Assembly: GCF_027625935.1 (NCBI RefSeq)
Contig: NZ_CP115300.1
Coordinates: 7,750,001-7,814,000, forward strand
Length of the DNA: 64,000 nucleotides
Source of the DNA: Streptomyces camelliae
GTDB taxonomy: Bacteria > Actinomycetota > Actinomycetes > Streptomycetales > Streptomycetaceae
Reading direction: 5' to 3'
Shown: positions 1 to 6,999 of the stretch, in pieces
How the letters are laid out: each line of letters begins with the position of its first letter
Numbering within the stretch: the stretch's first letter is position 1
Notes under the pieces: model-generated
What the model was told of the DNA's origin: nothing
What the model saw: the letters and a program-made list of their open reading frames with translations, nothing else
Databases searched by the model: none
Program-made: the position numbers and the translations under genes

Positions 1-906
1 GCCGTTGACGCGCTCGCAGGAGCGGGTGTTCATCTTGTGCGGCATGGCCGAGGAGCCGACCTGGCCCGGCTTGAAGCCCTCGGTGACCAGCTCGTGCCCG
101 GCCATCAGCCGGATCGTCTTGGCCAGCGAGGACGGCGCCGCCGCCAGCTGCACCAGGGCGGTGACGACCTCGTAGTCCAGCGAGCGCGGGTAGACCTGGC
201 CGACCGAGGTGAACGCCTGCGCGAAGCCCAGGTGCCCGGCGATCCGGTTCTCCAGCTCGGCGAGCTTCGCCGCGTCGCCGCCCAGCAGGTCCAGCATGTC
301 CTGCGCGGTGCCGACCGGGCCCTTGATGCCGCGCAGCGGGTAGCGGCCGAGCAGCTCCTCGACGCGGCCGTAGGCGACGAGCAGCTCGTCGGCGGCGGTG
401 GCGAAACGCTTGCCGAGGGTGGTGGCCTGCGCGGCCACGTTGTGCGAGCGGCCGGCCATGACCAGCTCGGCGTACTCGCCGGCCAGCTTGCCGAGGCGCG
501 CGAGGACCGCCACCGTACGGTCGCGCATCAGCTCCAGCGAGAGCCGGATCTGCAGCTGCTCCACGTTCTCGGTGAGGTCACGGGAGGTCATGCCCTTGTG
601 CACGTGCTCGTGCCCGGCGAGGTCGTTGAACTCCTCGATCCGCGCCTTCACATCGTGCCGGGTGACTTTCTCGCGCTCGGAGATCGAGGCCAGGTCGACG
701 GTGTCGAGGACGCGCTCGTAGTCGGCGATCGCCTCGTCCGGCACCTCGATGCCGAGGTCCTTCTGGGCCCGCAGCACGGCGAGCCAGAGCTGCCGCTCCA
801 GCTTCACCTTCTGTTCGGGGGACCAGAGCGTGGCGAGCTCGGCGGAGGCGTAGCGTCCGGCGAGGACGTTCGGGATGCGGGGCTTGGCGGGCGCGGCAGA
901 AGTCAC
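1..906 (-). CDS. purB: Adenylosuccinate lyase, C-terminus cut by the window edge
   Basis: Cleaves SAICAR and adenylosuccinate to release fumarate, acting twice in de novo purine (AMP) synthesis in the cytoplasm. The visible 302 residues start at a GTG reading V-T-S-A-A-P-A-K-P-R and run off the left edge. The last visible residues hold the fumarase/aspartase superfamily signature SSAMPHKMNTRSCERVNG, whose flexible loop carries the catalytic serine. The full family protein is about 480 residues, so roughly a third is missing only because the window ends. No open partner is visible downstream. The call is firm because of the signature and overall similarity along the reading frame. Confidence 0.95.
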   Translation of the reverse strand, partial: MTSAAPAKPRIPNVLAGRYASAELATLWSPEQKVKLERQLWLAVLRAQKDLGIEVPDEAIADYERVLDTVDLASISEREKVTRHDVKARIEEFNDLAGHEHVHKGMTSRDLTENVEQLQIRLSLELMRDRTVAVLARLGKLAGEYAELVMAGRSHNVAAQATTLGKRFATAADELLVAYGRVEELLGRYPLRGIKGPVGTAQDMLDLLGGDAAKLAELENRIAGHLGFAQAFTSVGQVYPRSLDYEVVTALVQLAAAPSSLAKTIRLMAGHELVTEGFKPGQVGSSAMPHKMNTRSCERVNG

Positions 907-1486
907 GTGTATGGATTCTACTGGTGGTTTGTGCAGGCCAGCGCCAGGCCCCGGTTCGGCGGAAGCTACGAGAGGCCCGTCACGTCGTGCGCGGAGGCTA
1001 CGCCTGGCCCTCGTACGGCAGCAGCTTCGGGCGCTTGTCCGGGCGGCCATCGCCGGGTGGCACGATAGCGAACCGGCGAACGTCGTCGACCAGGCTCTTT
1101 TCGTGTGATGTTGCCGGCGTGTCGAATGGGCCTCGGTGTCAAGACGATCGAGGCTGTGCCGTTTCCCCAGGCACTCGTTCCGCGGCCCTTGGCGTTGCCT
1201 ACCGGCAGCAACCGGGACGGCATCGGGTCTCGCTCTCGCTCCTCCTGTCGTGTACGACGTCGAATGGACCGGAACCGGGCGGGATGCGTCGCGAGCCACC
1301 GTCCACCACGCCCCGATCCGCAACGGCTCGTGGGCCCGTAAGTGCAGCAGCCCCGGCGCACGTACAAGGGGTGGCAGCACGAGACGCCGATGCACCTACG
1401 GCCGCGGCGGCCCTGCCTCGCGGCACCGGCCGGCTGCCCACGCCACCTTGCGTACGCCATCTTCCCGAAACGTTTGACCCAACAGG
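907..1486. other. Intergenic stretch without a supportable gene
   Basis: About 580 bp upstream of purB. Open frames cross it on both strands, but their composition is Arg/Ala/Pro-rich shadow coding with no recognisable domain and no good ribosome site. It presumably holds the purB promoter near its left end; I see no convincing hexamers. Confidence 0.5.
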
Positions 1487-1504
1487 ATTTGAACATGTTC
1501 AAAT
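1487..1504. promoter_or_regulatory. Perfect 18-bp palindrome (candidate operator)
   Basis: The sequence ATTTGAACATGTTCAAAT is its own reverse complement and is AT-rich inside GC-rich DNA. It ends 63 bp before the GTG of the 57-residue membrane protein at 1568, a normal place for an operator. It contains GAAC and GTTC half-sites but with a 2-bp rather than 4-bp spacer, so it does not match the actinobacterial LexA box. Regulator unknown. Confidence 0.45.
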
Positions 1505-1567
1505 GGCAGTCCGGGAGTCGAGAGGGAACTGCCGTCATCCGCGCGGCAGATCTCACGAGGAGGCACG

Positions 1568-1741
1568 GTGGGTTCGGGCGCGGTGGTCATCGCATACGCC
1601 TTCCTGATCTACACAATCCTGATGGCGCTGTTCTGCGTCTTCATCGGGTCCAGGACCTCCTGGAGGATGGGCTGGCTCATATCAGTTCCAGTGATCTTCG
1701 CGCCCTGGGGTTTGGTGCTGATGGGGTTCGCCGTCTACTGA
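1568..1741 (+). CDS. Small two-helix membrane protein (57 aa)
   Basis: A short gene starting at GTG (VGSGAVVIAYAF...) and ending with GFAVY before TGA. A strong GAGGAGG ribosome site lies 4 bp upstream. The product has two hydrophobic segments, about residues 4-26 and 36-56, separated by the polar turn GSRTSWRMG, so both ends probably face the same side of the membrane. Codon third positions are less G/C-biased than in neighbours. I do not recognise a named family. The near-ideal ribosome site, coherent membrane topology and the upstream palindrome argue that it is real; similar very small membrane proteins are common and mostly uncharacterised in Streptomyces. Confidence 0.6.
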   Translation: MGSGAVVIAYAFLIYTILMALFCVFIGSRTSWRMGWLISVPVIFAPWGLVLMGFAVY

Positions 1742-2105
1742 CCGGTCCCGGCGGCCGGGACTGGGACGGCGCCGACCTACGGTGGGGCAGTAGGTGTGTC
1801 ATCTCATCGCACGCCGCGCTCGGCGGCCGACCGCCCCTCGGCCGGATCGCCGGAAGCGACTACCGGATCGTCTCCGACCAGCCACCCGAACCACTCGCGG
1901 ACATCCCGCAGCGGCTCACCTGCGAGGACTTCGCGTAACCAAGGTCCCGAGACACCACATTTAGAGGTCATTCGGCATGCCAGGGCCGGTGCCCGGTGCA
2001 CCAGGCATGCCACATCGCTCGGATCGCAGGTGCTCATCGAGAGCGACGACTGTAGTCACGGACCCCGCTCTTCAGCCTGACGACCCCGTTCGTCACACTG
2101 ACGCC
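1742..2105. other. Intergenic stretch, no supportable gene
   Basis: A 364-bp gap. A plus frame ends in ...PLADIPQRLTCEDFA at 1938 and a minus frame reads ...AGEPLRDVREWFGWLVGDD between 1804 and 2037. Either could be a remnant, but neither has a ribosome site or a domain I recognise, so neither is called as a gene. Confidence 0.4.
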
Positions 2106-2714
2106 GTGCCTCGAATAGCCACCGCCACCTCGTCCCGGCAGGTCCGCCGGCTGACCACGATGGCGTTTTTCGGTCCGCCGATGATCGTCGGGCTGTCGTT
2201 GCTGGCCGCCAATCCGGACTGGAGCGGGCTCGGACTGGTGCTCGGGACCTTCGCGCTGATCGCGACTCTCTCGCTGATGATCACCGCAGCGCCGAACGGG
2301 TGGTTGATCGTCGGCGGGGTGATCGTGGGGATCGCCGCGCTGTCCGGGCCGGGGCCGGTGCTGCAGGCAGAGGTGATGGCGCACCAAGGGCAGCGGGTGG
2401 AGGTGCGGGTCACCTCGGTGAAGACGTACCAGGGCAAGCACGGGCCGGAATACACCTGCCTTCTGGGGCGGGTGGACGGCAAGCCGCTCAAGCACGCCGA
2501 GCTGGGCAACGACTCCTGCGACGGGCCGATGGAGGTCGGGCAGACCGAGGACGTGCTCGTCGACCCGCACGGCTGGACGGCGCCGGAGCTGGCCGAGACG
2601 GACTACAGCGGGATCGACATCGCCGCGTGGGCCCTGCCGGTGGTACTGGTGCTCTTCGAGCTGCTGGTCTGGCTGTCCCGGCGGGTCGGGCTGCGCCGGT
2701 TCGAGGGCCGCTGA
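2106..2714 (+). CDS. Membrane protein, first of a tandem paralogous pair
   Basis: A predicted 202-residue membrane protein starting at GTG 2106 (VPRIATATSSRQVRR); an in-frame ATG at 2160 (MAFFGPPMIVG) is an alternative, and neither has a strong ribosome site. Three N-terminal hydrophobic helices (PPMIVGLSLLAA, LVLGTFALIATLSLMI, WLIVGGVIVGIAAL) lead into a soluble domain of about 80 residues with two cysteines (EYTC and NDSC) that could form a disulfide outside the cell. A last helix (WALPVVLVLFELLVW) precedes a basic tail. The stop overlaps the ATG of the next gene (ATGA), and the two products are clearly paralogous. Function unknown. Confidence 0.75.
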   Translation: MPRIATATSSRQVRRLTTMAFFGPPMIVGLSLLAANPDWSGLGLVLGTFALIATLSLMITAAPNGWLIVGGVIVGIAALSGPGPVLQAEVMAHQGQRVEVRVTSVKTYQGKHGPEYTCLLGRVDGKPLKHAELGNDSCDGPMEVGQTEDVLVDPHGWTAPELAETDYSGIDIAAWALPVVLVLFELLVWLSRRVGLRRFEGR

Positions 2715-3406
2715 TGGCGCCCGGGTCGCGGAAGAACGTGGCCTGGCCGCCGCACGTGGTGCGCCGGCTCGCCCGCACAGCCGCGCTCGTCCCCCTGCTG
2801 ATGGTGGGCATCGGCGTGCTCGGCACCAGCCCGGACTGGTTTCCGGCGGCGCTGATCCTCGGAGTGCTGACCGTGGCCCTCGCGATCGCGGTGCTGATGG
2901 CGACCGCGACCAAGGGGTGGGTGTTCTTCGCCGGGCTGATCATCGGACTGGCCGTCGAGCTCGGCTCTGGGCTGGTCTTCCAGGCCGCGCTGATGCAGAG
3001 CCAGGGGCAGCGTACCGAGGTGCGGATCACCTCGGTGTACACCACCAAGGGCAAGACCGGCCCGATCTACCACTGCAGGCTGAAGCGGACCGACGGCAGG
3101 CCGATGGCCCACGCCGACATCGTCGGCATGGGCTGCAACGGCACGGAGGACGCGGGCACCACCGAGGACCTGCTGGTCGACCCGAGCGGCTGGCTGGCCC
3201 CGCAGCCCGCCGATGCCGACTTCAGCTCCCTCCCCGTCGGCGTCGTGGGAGTCGGCGTCGCGATCGGGTTGTGGGAGCTGACTGTCTGGCAGACTCGCCG
3301 GATCGGCCTGCGTGAGGCCGCGGCGAACCCGACGGCGCCCGGCCGGCCGAGCCGTGCCAAGCCGAGCGCCGACAACCGGAGCAAGAAGAAGCGCAAGCGG
3401 CGCTAG
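2714..3406 (+). CDS. Membrane protein, second of a tandem paralogous pair
   Basis: A 230-residue protein whose ATG overlaps the stop of the preceding gene by one base, implying translational coupling. It repeats the partner's plan: N-terminal membrane helices, a soluble domain beginning QGQRTEVRITSV, two cysteines (YHC and MGC), the shared stretches TEDLLVDP and GWLAP, and a final helix (VGVVGVGVAIGLWELTVW). It differs by a longer, very basic C-terminal tail ending KKKRKRR, probably cytoplasmic. The pair arose by tandem duplication and they may form a hetero-oligomer. No family name is recognised. Confidence 0.8.
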   Translation: MAPGSRKNVAWPPHVVRRLARTAALVPLLMVGIGVLGTSPDWFPAALILGVLTVALAIAVLMATATKGWVFFAGLIIGLAVELGSGLVFQAALMQSQGQRTEVRITSVYTTKGKTGPIYHCRLKRTDGRPMAHADIVGMGCNGTEDAGTTEDLLVDPSGWLAPQPADADFSSLPVGVVGVGVAIGLWELTVWQTRRIGLREAAANPTAPGRPSRAKPSADNRSKKKRKRR

Positions 3407-3431
3407 TGCTGGAGTCCGCCCTGGAGGGCGA

Positions 3432-3695
3432 GAGATAGCTGCCCTCGACGGCCGACTTCAGAATCTTGACGCGCTTCGGGCAGAACCGGGAGATGCCGTC
3501 CTCGATCACCATCTCCGCGTCGTCCTTCGCCAGCTCCTTTGTCGCCGGCCACTGCGCCGGCGTTTTCCCTTCCCTCTCCTGCGCGCCCAGCAGCCCGCAG
3601 TACCGCTTCATCGCGTCCGCGGCCGTCGCCGTGTCCTGCCCGTCGAGGTGGAACGACGTGCCCAACGCCATCGCGTCGAAGTCCTCCTCCGGCGT
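3432..3695 (-). pseudogene. Remnant of a small secreted-type protein
   Basis: The minus frame reads a protein-like stretch of about 88 residues, from EEDFDAMALGTSFHLDG through MKRYCGLLGAQEREGKTPAQW and FCPKRVKILKSAVEGSYL. Its composition is that of a real protein, with two cysteines, unlike the surrounding shadow frames. No convincing start or signal peptide lies upstream, and downstream the frame runs without a natural stop into the antisense of the preceding gene. I read it as a gene truncated at both ends. It could instead be a genuine gene with an undetected start; the family is not identified. Confidence 0.4.
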
Positions 3696-3704
3696 CGACC
3701 TGAC

Positions 3705-3892
3705 AAAGCGACGTGGTATCAGGGCGTCGACGCCGGCTCCATCGAGTACCCGAGCCACCAGTACTGAGCGCGGAACCGGCCTGCCTACCCCTCATCGGCC
3801 TCCTGGCCGGCGGCTTCGTTGTCCTCGCGGGCTACCTGTGCGCCCTGCCGACCTGGATGTCCTCCTCGCGCATCCTGCCGGCCCATTGCTGA
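3705..3892 (+). other. Two short coding-like fragments
   Basis: On the plus strand one frame ends with TWYQGVDAGSIEYPSHQY at a stop at 3767. A second frame ends at 3892 and encodes a membrane-segment-like stretch, PLIGLLAGGFVVLAGYLCAL. Neither has a start with a ribosome site. Together with the truncated minus-strand remnant next to them they suggest that this spot has been rearranged. From 3893 to 4056 I see nothing further. Confidence 0.3.
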
Positions 3893-4056
3893 AACCTGGC
3901 CACGATGGACCCGTAAACCACCCCCACGCTCACAAGCCCGGGCGTGGCCCGGTGGTGGGCCGGGCTGACACGCACCCCACCCGGACCCCCACCAGCCCCC
4001 ATCCACTACCTCGGGGGCAGGTCACCCCTGCACGCCTTGACAAACCGCCCTACATA

Positions 4057-4905
4057 TCAGGGCCCCACCCGTCGCCAGTCCGTCACAGGGCCGGGGTTTG
4101 TGTGGTCCGCGGGGGTGACCCAGAAGGCTTTGCCCAGCTCAGCGCTAAAGTGGGCGCCTGTCCGGCCGTCTCCGGAGGAGCGGCCGGTCAGGCGGCGGCC
4201 GATCCAGGGCAGCAGATGCTGCCGGGCGAACCGGGCGTCCGCGACCCGGCGCGTGACCCAGCCGGGCGGGGGTGTGGCCGCCATCGGCACCCGCCACTCG
4301 GTGTCCTCCGGCTCGTACCCGAGCGTCTGCCACACCGCCTCGGCGACCCTGCGGTGCCCCTCCGCCGTCAGATGCAGCCGGTCCACGTCCCACAGCCGGG
4401 GATCGCCCAGCGCGGGCGCGCCGTACAGGTCGACGACGACCGCGCCGTGCTTCGCGGCCAGCTCCTCCACACAGGCGAACAGCTCCTCCATACGCGGCCG
4501 GAAGCGCTCCAGCACCGGGCCCTGGCGGCCGGGGCTGCGCATCAGCACGAGCTGCCGGCAGGACGGTGCGAGGCGTTCCACGGCCTCGGTCAGCAGGCCC
4601 TTCACCCGGCCCATGTCGCACTTGGGCCGCAGGGTGTCGTTGAGGCCGCCGACCAGCGTGACCACGTCGGCGTTCATGGCCGCCGCCCGGTCCACCTGCT
4701 CGTCGACGATCTGCCCGATCAGCTTGCCGCGCACGGCCAGGTTGGCGTACCGGAAGCTCGGTGTCCGGGCGGCCATCCGCGCGGCGAGCACATCGGCCCA
4801 GCCCCGGTAGGAACCGTCGGGCAGCAGGTCCGACATGCCCTCGGTGAAGGAGTCGCCGACCGCGACCAGGCTGCTGTATGGCGGAGATGCGGGATTCGTC
4901 TGCAT
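4057..4905 (-). CDS. SGNH/GDSL-type esterase or lipase (282 aa)
   Basis: Predicted cytoplasmic hydrolase of the SGNH superfamily, acting on ester bonds of unknown substrates. Block I is VAVGDSFTEG with nucleophile Ser19, the conserved glycine block reads NLAVRGKLIGQ, block III is VTLVGGLNDT with the oxyanion-hole Asn, and block V is DVDRLHLTAEGH with the catalytic Asp/His pair. ATG 4905 (MQTNPASPPYSS) was chosen because GDSL proteins place block I close to the N-terminus and upstream residues are low-complexity repeat DNA. No signal peptide is seen. The C-terminal 70 residues beyond the fold are basic and unannotated. It stands alone, transcribed away from the repeat block. Confidence 0.88.
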   Translation of the reverse strand: MQTNPASPPYSSLVAVGDSFTEGMSDLLPDGSYRGWADVLAARMAARTPSFRYANLAVRGKLIGQIVDEQVDRAAAMNADVVTLVGGLNDTLRPKCDMGRVKGLLTEAVERLAPSCRQLVLMRSPGRQGPVLERFRPRMEELFACVEELAAKHGAVVVDLYGAPALGDPRLWDVDRLHLTAEGHRRVAEAVWQTLGYEPEDTEWRVPMAATPPPGWVTRRVADARFARQHLLPWIGRRLTGRSSGDGRTGAHFSAELGKAFWVTPADHTNPGPVTDWRRVGP

Positions 4906-4959
4906 GGCGTCAGCGATGCTATCCCGCCGCCATACCCGCCGGTCGGTCACCCCCGGAAA

Positions 4960-5170
4960 CCAGCCCGGGCCCGAGCCGACCGGGCCGACCGGGCCGACGG
5001 GACCGGGCGGATCGAGCGGGGGCGAATCGGACCGGCCAGGCACCGGGGGCTTGAATCCTGCGGGACCGAGGACCGAGGACCGAGGACCGGGGACCAGGGC
5101 CCGGGGGCCGACGCAGGCCGGATCGGACCGGGTCAGGGCCGACCGGCCGATCCCGCACGTCAGACCTGGT
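4960..5170. repeat. Short tandem repeats
   Basis: Around 4975-5000 a 9-bp unit (GCCGACCGG) is repeated three times, and around 5063-5092 a 7-bp unit (GACCGAG) is repeated about four times. These simple arrays flank the longer 150-bp repeats and are of the slippage type. Open frames through this region are by-products of the absence of A/T-rich stops, not genes. Confidence 0.75.
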
Positions 5171-5180
5171 CGGTGCCGCT

Positions 5181-5509
5181 CGCCGGGTCCGGTGCTGTGC
5201 CCTCCTGCTGGGTCCAGCCGTATCGGCCTGCCGGGGCCAGAGTCGTACCCGCCCGCCGGGTCCAGCCGTATCCGTGCGCCAGGGCCACAGTCCTGGCCGG
5301 TCCTGTCCGCCAGGCCCGGCTGGTGCTGCTCGCCGGGTCCGGTGCTGTGCCCTCCTGCTGGGTCCAGCCGTATCGGCCTGCCGGGGCCAGAGTCGTACCC
5401 GCCCGCCGGGTCCAGCCGTATCCGTGCGCCAGGGCCACAGTCCTGGCCGGTCCTGTCCGCCAGGCCCGGCTGGTGCTGCTCGCCGGGTCCGGTGCTGTGC
5501 CCTCCTGCT
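5181..5509. repeat. 150-bp tandem repeat, two exact copies plus a partial third
   Basis: The interval 5181-5340 recurs base for base at 5331-5490, so two perfect 150-bp units lie at 5191-5340 and 5341-5490. A third copy starts at 5491 and diverges after about 5509. Each unit contains two copies of GGGTCCAGCCGTAT spaced 48 bp apart. Because 150 is a multiple of three, long open frames persist on both strands. Exact identity implies recent duplication. No start site or codon bias supports a protein. Confidence 0.93.
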
Positions 5510-5905
5510 AGGTCCAGCCATATTGGCCTGCCAGGGCCAGGGTCCTACCTGTCCGCTGGGTCCAGCCATAACCGCCCGCCCGGGTCCACAGCGCTACCTG
5601 CCCGCCCGCCGGGTCCAGCCGTAATGGTCTGCCGGGGCCAAGGCCCTACCTGCGCCGGGCCCAGCCATACCCGCCCGCCAGGGCCACAGCTCTACCGTCC
5701 GCCGGGACCAGCCTCACCCTCCCCGCCCGGTCCAGCCCTTTCGGCCGGGATCAGCCTTGTCCACTCGCCAGGGGCCGGCGCCGTACGTGACCGCCCGGGC
5801 CAGCCGTGTCCTCGCGCCGGGACAGAACCCTGCCCTCGCGCCGGGATCAGCCTTGTCCGCCCGCCAGGGGCCGACGCCGTACGTGACCGCCCGGTCCGGA
5901 CGTAT
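5510..5905. repeat. Degenerate minisatellite continuing the 150-bp array
   Basis: The core GGTCCAGCC recurs near 5510, 5558 and 5611 in increasingly diverged context. A second repeat type with a 96-bp period follows: GATCAGCCTTGTCC appears near 5749 and again near 5845, each followed by CGCCAGGGGCC and a GCCGTACGTGACCGCCCGG tail. No gene is supported between 4906 and 5985. Confidence 0.8.
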
Positions 5906-5985
5906 CCGCCGGCCGCCCGCCGGTTCGGCGCCGAATACGCTCGCCCGGTGCGGACACGGCCCTCGGCGCCGGATGTGCGGGAGGT

Positions 5986-6999
5986 TCAGGCCGGCTGGCC
6001 GAAGAGTTCTCGCAGTACGTCCTCCATGGTCACCAGGCCGGCCAGGCGGCCGTCGTCGCCGAGGACCGCTGCCAGGTGGGTGCGGCTGCCGCGCATCGCT
6101 GTGAGGACGTCGTCCAGGGGGGTGCTTTCGCGGACACGGGCGATGGAGCGCATGTCCCGGAGGCGGAACGGGATGTCCCGGGGAGAGGCGTCCAAGGCGT
6201 CCTTGACGTGCAGGTAGCCCACGATCCGCCGGCCCACGTCGACCACCGGGAACCGGGAGAAGCCCGACTCGGCCGTCAGCCGCTCCAGCTCCTCCGGGGT
6301 GACCCCCACGCGCGCGTAGACGACCTTCTCCAGCGGCACCACGACGTCCCGCACCGGCCGGCTGCCCAGCTCCAGGGCGTCGTGCAGCCGCTCCTGGGCC
6401 CGGCCGTCGAGCAGACCGGCCTCGCCGGCGTCCTTGACGATCTCGGCCAGCTCGGCGTCCGTGAAGGTCGCCGCGACCTCGCCCTTCGCCTCCACCCGCA
6501 GCAGCTTCAGCAGCCCGTTGGCGAACGCGTTGATCGTGAAGATCACCGGCCGCAGCGCCCGGGACAGCGCCACCAGCGGCGGGCCGAGCAGCAGCGCGCT
6601 GCGCACCGGCTCCGCCAGGGAGATGTTCTTCGGGACCATCTCGCCCAGCAGCATGTGCAGATACGTCGCCAGGGTCAGCGCGATCACGAAGGACACCGCG
6701 TGGCCCGCGCTCACGGATACCCCGACCGCGTGGAACACCGGCTCCAGCAGATGCGCGATCGCCGGCTCGGCGACCACACCGAGGACCAGCGTGCACAGCG
6801 TGATGCCCAGCTGGGCGGCGGCCAGCAGCGCGGAGACGTGCTCCAGACCCCACAGCACGCTCTTCGCCCGCCGGTCGCCCTCCTGGGCCAGCGGCTCGAT
6901 CTGCGAGCGGCGCACGGAGATCAGCGCGAACTCGGCGCCGACGAAGAAGGCGTTGACGACGAGCGTCGCCAGCCCGATCAGCAGCTGTACGGCGGTCAT
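5986..6999 (-). CDS. CNNM/hemolysin-C-like membrane protein with CBS pair, short form
   Basis: A 337-residue protein of the UPF0053/CNNM family, some members of which act in Mg2+ or Co2+ efflux. Residues 1-190 form the DUF21 membrane domain, with the family motif LGEMVPKNISLAEP near residues 118-131. Residues about 205-335 hold two CBS domains (VVVPLEKVVYARVG, then MRSIARVRESTPLDDVLTAM and GLVTMEDVLRELFG). The protein stops directly after the CBS pair and lacks the C-terminal CorC/HlyC domain that its upstream neighbour has. Its start overlaps the neighbour's stop (ATGA), so the two are translationally coupled and may form a heteromer. Substrate is unknown. Confidence 0.9.
   Translation of the reverse strand: MTAVQLLIGLATLVVNAFFVGAEFALISVRRSQIEPLAQEGDRRAKSVLWGLEHVSALLAAAQLGITLCTLVLGVVAEPAIAHLLEPVFHAVGVSVSAGHAVSFVIALTLATYLHMLLGEMVPKNISLAEPVRSALLLGPPLVALSRALRPVIFTINAFANGLLKLLRVEAKGEVAATFTDAELAEIVKDAGEAGLLDGRAQERLHDALELGSRPVRDVVVPLEKVVYARVGVTPEELERLTAESGFSRFPVVDVGRRIVGYLHVKDALDASPRDIPFRLRDMRSIARVRESTPLDDVLTAMRGSRTHLAAVLGDDGRLAGLVTMEDVLRELFGQPA

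Noticed and set aside
1487..1504. LexA (SOS) box
   Set aside because: Contains GAAC and GTTC but with a 2-bp centre instead of the 4-bp required for the actinobacterial LexA site.
1342..1938. 198-residue plus-strand frame
   Set aside because: It runs out of phase through the better supported 57-residue membrane gene, and its sequence is Arg/Pro/Gly shadow coding.
5181..5509. CRISPR array
   Set aside because: The repeats are long, adjacent and without unique spacers of constant length.
4835..6217. Long Pro/Gly/Ala-rich open frames on both strands over the repeat block
   Set aside because: They follow the tandem repeats (period divisible by three), have no ribosome site, no domain and are interrupted by nothing simply because of GC content.
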